Source: Candidatus Brockarchaeota archaeon (lineage in GTDB: Archaea; Thermoproteota; EX4484-205; JAAOZP01). Taken from it: a stretch of 48,573 bases of DNA. The position numbers were made by a program, and so were the translations under genes. A model generated the notes under the pieces. That model ran no database searches, was not told the DNA's origin, and saw only the letters and a program-made list of their open reading frames with translations. Each line of letters begins with the position of its first letter. The first letter of the stretch is position 1. This document shows positions 27,735-36,419 of the stretch, one piece after another. The stretch is taken from positions 1-48,573 of the forward strand of contig JAFNJB010000023.1 of assembly GCA_017601245.1 (NCBI GenBank), given 5' to 3'.

Positions 27735-29589
27735 ACAAGACTCTTTATTTCTCATACGAAAAACATGGATGTGGGACTCTAGGAATAAAGTACTATACTT
27801 ATTTGATCGAGAATTTAACTCCTCTTTCTTTTGTAACATAATACATAAACTTTCATATTTCTCTCCAGAAAGGGTTTTGGTTAATTTAGACGGTAAATGG
27901 TATGAGATTTATGGAAAGCCGTTAGATTCATTAAAGGAATGTTCTAGGAAGGTTAAAGAAGAAAAGAATAAGCTTTATAGAATACTTGTAGAAGAAAGTG
28001 TCAATAAGGAAGACAGCTATAACAACGTTCAAAGAAAAATCTGCATTACACCGTTTTATGGAAGCCTCTATTTAGATCATATATTGGACCTTAATCTGTC
28101 TAGCGAAATATTAGCTAGATGTGACCTTGATGAAAAGTATTTTCCAAATGACAGGGTTTTGAACGGGCATAACTATAGTATAGGACATTTAGTTTATTCA
28201 ATAGATAGTATGAACAATCTCTATAGGGTTTACTTTTCATCAGATGTTTATTATTGGCTTAATAAAGAGCTTTCAACAGCTTTGAGTCATGCTTATTCTA
28301 AGAAAATGTTTGTAAGTGGAAAATTTAAACATATTTATGAGTATAGATTTAATATAGGCTTAAAATTGCTGAATCTTTTAACACTGGAGGAAATAGAAGG
28401 ACATATTGGGAAACATCTTGTTAAACATGCTGTGTACTCTTCCATAGGTTTATCTAAGATATTTCCTCTTATAATCGATGAAAATGTACAGAATTTTTTT
28501 CTAGACGATATCAACAAGAAAATATATTTGGACCATGCTATTTTTGGGAGATTAAATACAAATCTTAAATTCAATGAAAAAGATTTTGAAAGCTTTGTAA
28601 GTCTGGTTAAGAGGGAATCTAATCTTAATCTAGACTATGCAAATCCCTCGATTAAGACCACAATAGTTTTCGATAATGTATCAACAAGGGTTTCAATAGA
28701 CATACCTCCGTTAACTTGGAGTAAGGGTGTTATAGATGTACGGAAGCATAGGGCAGATGTTTTATCTTTTAGTTATCTTTTAGAGACAGATTATTTCTCG
28801 CCAGAATCCGCTGCATTATTAATTCTTGCTACGCTTAACCGTGCTAACGTGTCTATCGTAGGCGAACCGAATTCTGGAAAGACGTCTCTCTTGAACTTTT
28901 TAAGCTATTTCATGCCCTCTTGGTGGCGCATAGTGCATATAGAAGATGCTCTTGAAACACTTCCCCCAAGGATTTCAAATCAGCATAGGATAGTATATAT
29001 CGTTGAGCCTTTTGAAAGCAAAGATGCTAAAAGCACAAAAACGCTTGAAATAATTAAAGTGCTTCATAGAACCCCATCTTATCTTATACTTGGCGAAATC
29101 CAGACTAAGAATCATGTGAAAGCGATGTTCCAAGCAATATCTGCAGGGCTTAGAGTAATGCATACTGCACATGCTTCCGATAGTGACGGTTTCATTAAGA
29201 GAATAGTAGAAGTATACAGAGTACCAAAGCCACTAGTTTCAGAGCTTGATCTAATAGTAGTTATGAAGAAAATAGAAACTGGGAATTCAATAAGACGGTT
29301 TATAAGTGAGATAGCGGTAGTGAACAATGATTCCAATTTGAAGATTATATATTCTAATTACAGCTTTTTAAACCCTGTATTTTTCGATGATTCGAATATT
29401 TCGAAACTACTTGAGAAATTGTCACGCGTAAACTGCATTGATGAGAGAATTCTTGAAAAAATGTATGAGGAAATCTTGAGAATAATAAATAATAACAAGT
29501 ATTTGGAAAACCGTGTTTTAAAGAAGCTTATTATTGACGCTTATTTGAAAGCCTTGAAGAAGGGTGAAGGGTTTGAAATTGAACTTTAA
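27721..29589 (+). CDS. type II/IV secretion (pilus) ATPase, GspE/FlaI/VirB11 superfamily, divergent
   Basis: 622 aa; IDIPPLTWSKGVIDVRKHR, Walker A VGEPNSGKTSLLNFLS, IEDALE, Walker B YLILGEIQTKNHVKAMFQAISAGLRVMHTAHA. Confidence 0.85.
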   Translation: MSKTKQDSLFLIRKTWMWDSRNKVLYLFDREFNSSFFCNIIHKLSYFSPERVLVNLDGKWYEIYGKPLDSLKECSRKVKEEKNKLYRILVEESVNKEDSYNNVQRKICITPFYGSLYLDHILDLNLSSEILARCDLDEKYFPNDRVLNGHNYSIGHLVYSIDSMNNLYRVYFSSDVYYWLNKELSTALSHAYSKKMFVSGKFKHIYEYRFNIGLKLLNLLTLEEIEGHIGKHLVKHAVYSSIGLSKIFPLIIDENVQNFFLDDINKKIYLDHAIFGRLNTNLKFNEKDFESFVSLVKRESNLNLDYANPSIKTTIVFDNVSTRVSIDIPPLTWSKGVIDVRKHRADVLSFSYLLETDYFSPESAALLILATLNRANVSIVGEPNSGKTSLLNFLSYFMPSWWRIVHIEDALETLPPRISNQHRIVYIVEPFESKDAKSTKTLEIIKVLHRTPSYLILGEIQTKNHVKAMFQAISAGLRVMHTAHASDSDGFIKRIVEVYRVPKPLVSELDLIVVMKKIETGNSIRRFISEIAVVNNDSNLKIIYSNYSFLNPVFFDDSNISKLLEKLSRVNCIDERILEKMYEEILRIINNNKYLENRVLKKLIIDAYLKALKKGEGFEIEL

Positions 29590-30145
29590 GAAGTTTTTAA
29601 ACATCATTTTTAAAACGAAACCGGAAGATAGTGAACCTTATGAAATAATTACTCCAATAATAACTGAGATCATTACTGCAAGAACTATTTACAGTAATCT
29701 ATATAATACGTTTTACGATATTTCTAAAAAGAATTATGTTTGTATTTCAGGCTTGTTAAGAAATTGCCTTAAAGAAAATCTAAATGGAAAGGATATTAAA
29801 AGGGTATTAAAAAAATATCTGCGAGAAAGAGAACTACTAAATATCATAGATCAAGCAATATCAATCGACATAAGAACTATGAGTTCAGAAGAAGTCTTGA
29901 CAATTTTACGAATATTTGAATCTAGGGCAAGAAGAAAATATCAAGAATACACTTTAAAGCTTAATTCTTTAATTTCTATTTTCTTTTTTTACATATTTCT
30001 TATCCCAACTCCAATTGTACTACTTTCTGAATTCTTACCTCAGGTTTCGTACTTATTACTACCGATTTTTTTTGTTTTGAATATGTTTATTTTTAAGTTG
30101 TTCTTTTGCAAGATTAAAAAGATCAAGGAGGTATTACTAGGTTGA
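29564..30145 (+). CDS. T2SF (TadB/TadC/FlaJ-like) membrane protein, half-size
   Basis: 193 aa; cytoplasmic helical region then two C-terminal TMs (SLISIFFFYIFLIPTPIVLLSEFL; LLLPIFFVLNMFIFKLFF); directly follows secretion ATPase. Confidence 0.6.
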   Translation: MKGLKLNFKKFLNIIFKTKPEDSEPYEIITPIITEIITARTIYSNLYNTFYDISKKNYVCISGLLRNCLKENLNGKDIKRVLKKYLRERELLNIIDQAISIDIRTMSSEEVLTILRIFESRARRKYQEYTLKLNSLISIFFFYIFLIPTPIVLLSEFLPQVSYLLLPIFFVLNMFIFKLFFCKIKKIKEVLLG

Positions 30146-30921
30146 GAAATTTTTACCGATATTTGTTTATCGAAACTGGAATAGTCATCATATCTTTTAT
30201 TTTTAAGCTTGAAATTCAAGTCGTAAGTTCATTACAACTTTTAATATATACCTTTATGCTGACTAGGAGTGGGGAAAATGAGGAAGACCTATGGAAAAAC
30301 AGAGACTTAAGGCCAGTAGAAAAATTATCTGAATGTCTTGGAAACTTAGAGAATTCCGTTTTAAAGTCATTTTCAGACACAAATAGTAAAACAAGTTGCC
30401 ATGAAATTTTTAGAAAAGCAATTCAAGATAATATAAATGGTTTTCCAATGGAAAAAGCAATATTAAGGTATTCTAAGTCTTCAGATAGGACTATTAAAGT
30501 ATTAATGAGACTTATTTCAAGCCTATTTTCTAAAGACACCATATCGGCTAAGAACGTTTTGAAAAACTATATTATAGTTCTTAGAGAAAACGATGCTTTA
30601 AAAAACGAGAGGAGGAACATAATTTCTGAAGCAAGATTTAGAGCTAGGATAATGTTGATTATAAGTGCTCTATTGATGGGTTTTCTTTCTGCAGCGGGAT
30701 CGGTAATCAGCACTTTATTCTCCTTCTCATTGAATCCCATTTTCAGAATAGAAAAATCATCGACCATATCTTTATTCTTTTACTTGGTGAGCGTCTCGTT
30801 ATTGGTACACTATTCACTTTCCTATAAGAGCGTTTTGAAAACACTTTCATATTCCATAATTTGTTTCATAACTTCATTCTTAATATTCAACGGTATATTA
30901 ACAAAACTCCTGCTTAAGTAG
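30142..30921 (+). CDS. T2SF-like membrane protein, second half
   Basis: 259 aa, TTG start overlapping previous stop; N-term TMs, cytoplasmic helical region, then ARIMLIISALLMGFLSAAGSVIS and C-terminal TMs. Confidence 0.55.
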   Translation: MRNFYRYLFIETGIVIISFIFKLEIQVVSSLQLLIYTFMLTRSGENEEDLWKNRDLRPVEKLSECLGNLENSVLKSFSDTNSKTSCHEIFRKAIQDNINGFPMEKAILRYSKSSDRTIKVLMRLISSLFSKDTISAKNVLKNYIIVLRENDALKNERRNIISEARFRARIMLIISALLMGFLSAAGSVISTLFSFSLNPIFRIEKSSTISLFFYLVSVSLLVHYSLSYKSVLKTLSYSIICFITSFLIFNGILTKLLLK

Positions 30922-30984
30922 CCATCTTAATTTCATAGGTGCTTATATTTTATCGAATACTTCTTTAATACGGGGTGTGGTAAA

Positions 30985-31173
30985 TTGAAGCTAAGGCTTA
31001 AGGGTTCGCAACTCATAGAAGAAGGATTGCTTATTGTACTAGCATTAGTAATGCTCGGAGCAGTCTTCGGAGTTTCTAAGCAAATCGTAGACAACATATC
31101 CAACTTTTTCGACTCGTTAATAAAGGGAGTAAGCGATCTAGGCTACAGCCTATTCGGATGGCTACTACCCTGA
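30985..31173 (+). CDS. 62-aa type IV prepilin-like protein
   Basis: MKLRLKG|SQLIEEGLLIVLALVMLGAVFG...: KG cleavage site with Glu at +5 followed by hydrophobic segment; in pilus locus; TTG start. Confidence 0.6.
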   Translation: MKLRLKGSQLIEEGLLIVLALVMLGAVFGVSKQIVDNISNFFDSLIKGVSDLGYSLFGWLLP

Positions 31174-31177
31174 GATA

Positions 31178-32950
31178 ATGAAACAGAAACTAGAAACATT
31201 ATACTTTGTAGCAATAACGATATTTCTGATAGCCGTGTTTAAAAACGCTATAAATGCTTTATTTTTTCTCTCCAATAATCTAACTATTGTTTTGATCGCA
31301 ATACTAATTGTGACGATTATTGCAGTTTTCTTGTTAAAAAGACGCTATGAATCGATAATAGGCTTTTTCTCAATAGATAATGAGAAATACCTGGTTTTAA
31401 AAACACAATCATCGGAATTTATAATGGGAGGAGTTTCAGTATCTAGAGAAGATGTTTCTGAAAGCAGCCTTAAAGCAGACGATTACTATCAGAAAATACA
31501 AAGTTTTGTTAGCGGTGTTTTGAAATCCGGAGTTAAACTTACCTGTATTACTCATATTTCTCCGTCAGATAATCCTGGCGAGTATGCTAATTTAATGCAA
31601 ATTCTAGTAGTTAGTAGGAAAGTGGAGTATGGAAAACTTGAAGAATCTTTGAAGATGGTTGAAACCGATATTGAAAAGATTAAATCTATTTATAATACTG
31701 TGTTCCCCGAATTTAGAATAGTTGAATTAAGTGGGAAAGAACTTGTCAAATACTTAAATAATATTCTGATAAATAGGATTGCTTCCAAAAAATCGACGAG
31801 TAATAACTTAAAATACCTATTTGCAGTTCATACGATCAATAGCTTTTTACCATTATCTTCGGAATCGCATACTGAACTTCAAAAGGAAAAAAGGCTTTTA
31901 AACCTTGGATCTATCGTTTTCAACGGATCTAGAATTTCTCCGCTGAATTTGAAGGAAGATGTTTTCAAAAAACATGTAGCAATCTATGGCTCAACGGGCT
32001 CTGGGAAAACAACTACAGCTAAACGTATACTGAGGGAATTGGCGAAATTGGGTTATTCTTTTACCGTCTTAGATTGGCATAATGAATACCGTCATCTTGC
32101 AGAAGAACTTAATGGAAAAGTTTTAGAACTGGGCTCCTTCTCTCTCGATATAATTAACCCTATCGAATCCGAAAACTTGTCCGAACATGTAGCGATAGTT
32201 ACCGATATTTTTGACCAAATATATAATTTTACACCTTCACAATCATACATGTTTAGAGAAGTACTCTTGCAAACTTTAGTAGAAAAAGAACTTGGTATTA
32301 AAGCAAATAATCCCTTAGTCTCCTTCATAGAGACGTTAGAAAAGTGGAGTATTAAATCCTTCTACGAGAATGAAACTAAATTCGCATTATTAAGAAGGCT
32401 GAAACCTCTAATAACTGGACAGAACAGGGAAATTTTCTGTAATAGAGATAAACTGATAAGTATAAGGGATATACTGGAAGGGGTTACTATTTTCGAGCTG
32501 GGAGATATAGTTGAGGTGGATATGCGTAAATTAACTTCGCTTTTCATTCTTGCGATGATCTATGAATATAGATTAAAGAATAGAGATGAAAAATGTCATT
32601 TCATAGTCTTAGAGGAGGCGCATAATATACTGCCTTATAGGAGGAGGGAATCTCCTCCAACGATAGCTGAAAAGCTATTTTTAGAAATGAGGAAGTTTAA
32701 TGAAAGCTTAATATTAATATCACAATTCCCGTCACAAATATCTCCGGAAGTAGTGAAGTCAACTGGTTTGAAAATCTCTCATAGAATATGTGAAGGTGAG
32801 GAGTCGAGGACTTTGATTGATATAATGGGCCTTTCCCAAGTTGACTACGACCTACTTAAAAGGCTACCGCCAGGGTATGGCTTTCTAATTGCGGAAGGAA
32901 TATCCAAGCCAATACTTTTATCGGTAGATTTCAATGAAAAAGCCTACTGA
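31178..32950 (+). CDS. membrane-anchored HerA/VirB4-like (DUF87) DNA translocase-type ATPase
   Basis: 590 aa; two N-terminal TMs, HVAIYGSTGSGKTTTAKRILRELAKLGYSFTVLDWHNEYR, CHFIVLEEAHNILP, LILISQFPSQISPEVVKSTGLKISHRICEGEE. Confidence 0.85.
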   Translation: MKQKLETLYFVAITIFLIAVFKNAINALFFLSNNLTIVLIAILIVTIIAVFLLKRRYESIIGFFSIDNEKYLVLKTQSSEFIMGGVSVSREDVSESSLKADDYYQKIQSFVSGVLKSGVKLTCITHISPSDNPGEYANLMQILVVSRKVEYGKLEESLKMVETDIEKIKSIYNTVFPEFRIVELSGKELVKYLNNILINRIASKKSTSNNLKYLFAVHTINSFLPLSSESHTELQKEKRLLNLGSIVFNGSRISPLNLKEDVFKKHVAIYGSTGSGKTTTAKRILRELAKLGYSFTVLDWHNEYRHLAEELNGKVLELGSFSLDIINPIESENLSEHVAIVTDIFDQIYNFTPSQSYMFREVLLQTLVEKELGIKANNPLVSFIETLEKWSIKSFYENETKFALLRRLKPLITGQNREIFCNRDKLISIRDILEGVTIFELGDIVEVDMRKLTSLFILAMIYEYRLKNRDEKCHFIVLEEAHNILPYRRRESPPTIAEKLFLEMRKFNESLILISQFPSQISPEVVKSTGLKISHRICEGEESRTLIDIMGLSQVDYDLLKRLPPGYGFLIAEGISKPILLSVDFNEKAY

Positions 32951-33524
32951 ATTTCTCCGGATGTTTCGAAAAATAGCTGATCCAGTCCACATCATCTCCT
33001 TCACATTTAAAGTCATTCTCATAGCATTTCATAAATCTACGGTAAAGCTTCACGATACTCGTATTACTCGTATCAAATTGTACGATCCTTACGTTTCTCA
33101 AATATCTTTTAGCGGTTAAGTAACAGTAATCTGTGAGTTCTGATTCAATATTAATCCTGGCTTTTTTCTCCTCGTATCCTCTAATCTTTATTAACCTCTT
33201 CCAAAGAATATCTGGTCTGCATCTCAGCACAATACAGCAATCAACACAATTAGCGGGGGAAACTTCTGCTGCATAATGGCCGTCTATTAGAAGATTACTA
33301 TCATCAGGCATATTTAAAACGTAATTTCTTAGAGCCTTCTTCAAAGCTCTCATGTTTATGATGCTAGATTTCATAATCCTATCATAGCCTATTATCGCAT
33401 TTACACTAACTGCAAAACTCCCTAGGTCAAGATGAACCCAGTCCTTGTTTCTTTTAACGATATAATTACACAGAGAGGTTTTACCTGTTCCAGGCGTACC
33501 AGTAAAAACTATGACCTTACCCAT
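32931..33524 (-). CDS. adenylate kinase-like Fap7/AK6 NTPase
   Basis: 197 aa; IVFTGTPGTGKTSLCNYI, LLIDGHYAAEVSPANCVDCCIVLRCRPDILWKRL. Confidence 0.8.
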   Translation of the reverse strand: MGKVIVFTGTPGTGKTSLCNYIVKRNKDWVHLDLGSFAVSVNAIIGYDRIMKSSIINMRALKKALRNYVLNMPDDSNLLIDGHYAAEVSPANCVDCCIVLRCRPDILWKRLIKIRGYEEKKARINIESELTDYCYLTAKRYLRNVRIVQFDTSNTSIVKLYRRFMKCYENDFKCEGDDVDWISYFSKHPEKFSRLFH

Positions 33525-33636
33525 TAACTATTAACAATTAAAAGGGGATATATAAAACTGGTAAGTAGAATTCTAAGCATGCTTGAAATTGCAGAGGGTA
33601 AAACTTTTATCCATCGTGTTTCTAAAAATATAGACG

Positions 33637-33711
33637 GCGGCGTTCGTCTAGTCTGGTTAGGACACCAGCCTTCCAAGCTGGGGATCCCGGGTTCAAATCC
33701 CGGACGCCGCA
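33637..33711 (+). tRNA. tRNA-Gly(TCC)
   Basis: GCGGCGT/ACGCCGC acceptor, CCAGC-CTTCCAA-GCTGG anticodon arm, CCGGGTTCAAATCCCGG T-arm, discriminator A. Confidence 0.94.
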
Positions 33712-33752
33712 ATAAAGTCTAATAAACTTCCACTACTTTTTTACTGTGCTTA

Positions 33753-34079
33753 ATGGTAAAAAAGAGGGTAATAGCGATAGCACGAGAAAGGATGGATATT
33801 TTAATGAGAATGGCATTAGATATGGCAAGCGAGAACATTAACGATGCAGAAGCATACGTTAAGCTTGCATGGAGAATAGCTGAAAGATATAACATACGGG
33901 GAAAACCGATATTAAGAAGGTATTTCAGATGTAGCAAGTGTAAAAGCTTCGTAATACCTGGCCGCGGTTGCCGAATCAGGATTTTGAAAAACAGGGGCTT
34001 GGGAATTATTTGCATGAAATGTGGCAGTCTTAAGATCATACCGATTTTCAACAAAAGAGATAATAGTCTGCACAGCTAA
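33753..34079 (+). CDS. rnp4: RNase P protein component 4 (Rpp21/Rpr2)
   Basis: 108 aa; RMDILMRMALDMA...YVKLAWRIAERYNIR...CSKCKSFVIPGRGCRIR...CMKCGS. Confidence 0.85.
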   Translation: MVKKRVIAIARERMDILMRMALDMASENINDAEAYVKLAWRIAERYNIRGKPILRRYFRCSKCKSFVIPGRGCRIRILKNRGLGIICMKCGSLKIIPIFNKRDNSLHS

Positions 34080-34091
34080 TGGAATCTCGAA

Positions 34092-34706
34092 ATGAATATT
34101 GGTATAGATCTAGCAGTTGAATTGGAGCGTTTTACGAAGGCATTCATACTCCTATTTGCAATATTGGATTCTGTTGGAAACGTACCTGTTTTCCACGCTT
34201 TTCTAGAGTCCGCACCCAAAGAGAAGAGGAGGAAGATAATCTCTGAGTCCGTTATCGCTGCAACGGGCGTATTGATCTTTTTCGCACTACTTGGTTCGAC
34301 CATGTTCAGCTTTCTCGGCATAAGGCTTTCAGATTTTTACATAGCTTCGGGAATAGTCCTCGTAGCAATATCTTTAAAATACATAATCGTTGGGGAGGAG
34401 AGTGAAGTTAGGGAGGAGAGATTCGAAGAAATATCTGTTTTCCCACTGGCAACTCCTCTCCTAGCAGGGCCGGGAAGCATATCTACTGTCATCATAATTT
34501 CAAATCCGCCGTATAACGTTTTCACATGTATACTCGTAATTATCCTCAATGCTGTTTTAGCTTATGTAATACTCTTGAACGGCGATAGGATTATGGCAAG
34601 CATAGGAAGAACTCCCTCAAAGCTTATTGCGAAAATATTCAACTTGATAATAGTTGCGTTTGGAATAGTAATGATTAGAAATGGTCTTGAAAGTTTAAAC
34701 CTGTAG
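34092..34706 (+). CDS. MarC-family integral membrane protein
   Basis: 204 aa multi-TM; FAILDSVGNVPVFHAFLESAPKEKRRKI, FPLATPLLAGPGSISTVII. Confidence 0.88.
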   Translation: MNIGIDLAVELERFTKAFILLFAILDSVGNVPVFHAFLESAPKEKRRKIISESVIAATGVLIFFALLGSTMFSFLGIRLSDFYIASGIVLVAISLKYIIVGEESEVREERFEEISVFPLATPLLAGPGSISTVIIISNPPYNVFTCILVIILNAVLAYVILLNGDRIMASIGRTPSKLIAKIFNLIIVAFGIVMIRNGLESLNL

Positions 34707-34715
34707 ACACTATAG

Positions 34716-34729
34716 AAAAGTTAATATAG
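34716..34729 (+). promoter_or_regulatory. putative BRE/TATA box of the leu operon
   Basis: aaaagttaatatag; closely matches the ilvB upstream box (aaagattaatatag). Confidence 0.5.
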
Positions 34730-34764
34730 TTCTATAAGAGAGGCTCAAAAAGGAGGTGTAGTGC

Positions 34765-34845
34765 GTGTACAGCATAAACGTCGCCCTAAGGGGGCGAGAT
34801 AACCTGTCTTCAGAAGACAAGCATACCTCTGTTTACAGTGACTAG
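34765..34845 (+). CDS. 26-aa putative leader peptide upstream of leuA
   Basis: SD ggaggtg, 6-nt spacer, GTG: MYSINVALRGRDNLSSEDKHTSVYSD*; first 12 codons align with the ilvB leader. Confidence 0.65.
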   Translation: MYSINVALRGRDNLSSEDKHTSVYSD

Positions 34846-34883
34846 TGGTAAAATTTCTAGAAAAATTTTAGGAGGTGGATACA

Positions 34884-36419
34884 ATGGCTTGGAGAGGATA
34901 TTTTACTGAATCGGAATTACCAGAAAAAGTAGTGCTTTTCGACACTACTCTCAGAGACGGTGAGCAGACACCTGGTGTAGCACTTACACCAGAAGACAAG
35001 CTCAAGATAGCTAGACAGCTCGACTTATTAGGAGTACAGGTGATAGAGGCTGGTTTTCCGATAACTTCACAGGGAGAAGAGGAAGCTGTTAGAAGAATAG
35101 TCAAGGAGGGGTTGAAAGCGGAGATTGCTGCTTTAGCAAGGTCTTCGAGACAAGATATTGAGAAAGTAGCCTCTACTGGTGCTCAAAGAATACATCTTTT
35201 CATAGCTACTTCAGATATACATTTGAAGAAGAAGCTCAAGATAAGCAGAGAGGAGGCGATTAAAAGGGCTTTAGAAGCAATAGATATTGCAAAATCGTAT
35301 GGTCTAAAAATAGAGTTTTCTGCAGAGGACGCTACTAGGACGAATATAGATTTCCTCGTGGAGTTTTACAAGGCTGTTGAGGAAGCAGGAGCGGATATAG
35401 TAGATATACCCGATACTGTTGGGGTTGCAACTCCTTTCGCTATGAGGGAAATAGTTAGGAGAGTAAGAAAGGCAGTAAGAATTCCAATAGCAGTCCATTG
35501 TCATAACGACATGGGTCTGGCGGTTGCAAATACTCTCGCAGGAATTGAAGGAGGGGCTACTGAGGCGCATGTTACAGTCAATGGGCTTGGCGAACGGGCG
35601 GGGAATGCTAGTCTAGAAGAGGTGGCAGTTGCCCTCAAGGTACTCTATGGAATAGACACAGGAATAGTCTTCAAGGAGATATACAATACTTCCAGGATAG
35701 TTTCATCGATAACCGGTATAACAATACCTGTAAACAAGCCGATAGTAGGTGAAAATGCTTTTTCACATGAAAGCGGAATACATACGCACGGTGTGATTTC
35801 ATCTCCCGAGACATACGAGCCGATCGATCCAGAATTTGTAGGAGCGAAGAGAAGATTGGTAGCAGGAAAGCATGCGGGAACACATGGTATTTATGCACAA
35901 TTAAAGGAGATGGGATATACACCCAGTGAAGAAGAACTTAAGAAAATAGTTAAAATAGTGAAAGAGATGGGGGACCAGGGTAAGAAAGTTACCGATGCCG
36001 AGCTTGCTTCTATAGCTGAAAGCGTAATGGGTTACGGGATAAGCGAAAAGGAACGTATTGAACTTGAGGAATTAATAGTAGTGACAGGGTTGAACATTAC
36101 CCCTACAGCAACCATCAAAATAAGATGGGGCGAACAATCTTGGAGAGGTGCTGAATTCGGAGTGGGCCCAATAGATGCTTCTATGAAGGCTGTGAGTAGG
36201 CTTCTTGGAGACCTAATAAAGATAAAGCTTGAAAGTTTCAGGTTAGAAGCAATAACTGGTGGGACTGAGGCTTTTGCAGAAGTTACTGTAAGGGTTTCCG
36301 ATGAAGAGGGGAGGAGTGTTACAGCAAAGGGTTTCAGTAAGGATATTGTACTAGCTGGGGTTTACGCAATACTTAATGGTGCAAACAGGTTAATCCAAAT
36401 GAGGAGGGTTAAGTGCTAA
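34884..36419 (+). CDS. leuA: 2-isopropylmalate synthase-family enzyme
   Basis: [50 protein letters not shown]-terminal regulatory domain present; followed by leuC, leuD. Start placed at ATG after GGAGGTG rather than upstream GTG. Confidence 0.9.
   Translation: MAWRGYFTESELPEKVVLFDTTLRDGEQTPGVALTPEDKLKIARQLDLLGVQVIEAGFPITSQGEEEAVRRIVKEGLKAEIAALARSSRQDIEKVASTGAQRIHLFIATSDIHLKKKLKISREEAIKRALEAIDIAKSYGLKIEFSAEDATRTNIDFLVEFYKAVEEAGADIVDIPDTVGVATPFAMREIVRRVRKAVRIPIAVHCHNDMGLAVANTLAGIEGGATEAHVTVNGLGERAGNASLEEVAVALKVLYGIDTGIVFKEIYNTSRIVSSITGITIPVNKPIVGENAFSHESGIHTHGVISSPETYEPIDPEFVGAKRRLVAGKHAGTHGIYAQLKEMGYTPSEEELKKIVKIVKEMGDQGKKVTDAELASIAESVMGYGISEKERIELEELIVVTGLNITPTATIKIRWGEQSWRGAEFGVGPIDASMKAVSRLLGDLIKIKLESFRLEAITGGTEAFAEVTVRVSDEEGRSVTAKGFSKDIVLAGVYAILNGANRLIQMRRVKC

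Noticed and set aside
34875-34883. ORF-track start of leuA at 34875 (GTG)
   Set aside because: The GTG is part of the GGAGGTG ribosome-binding site; ATG at 34884 with normal spacing is the better start.
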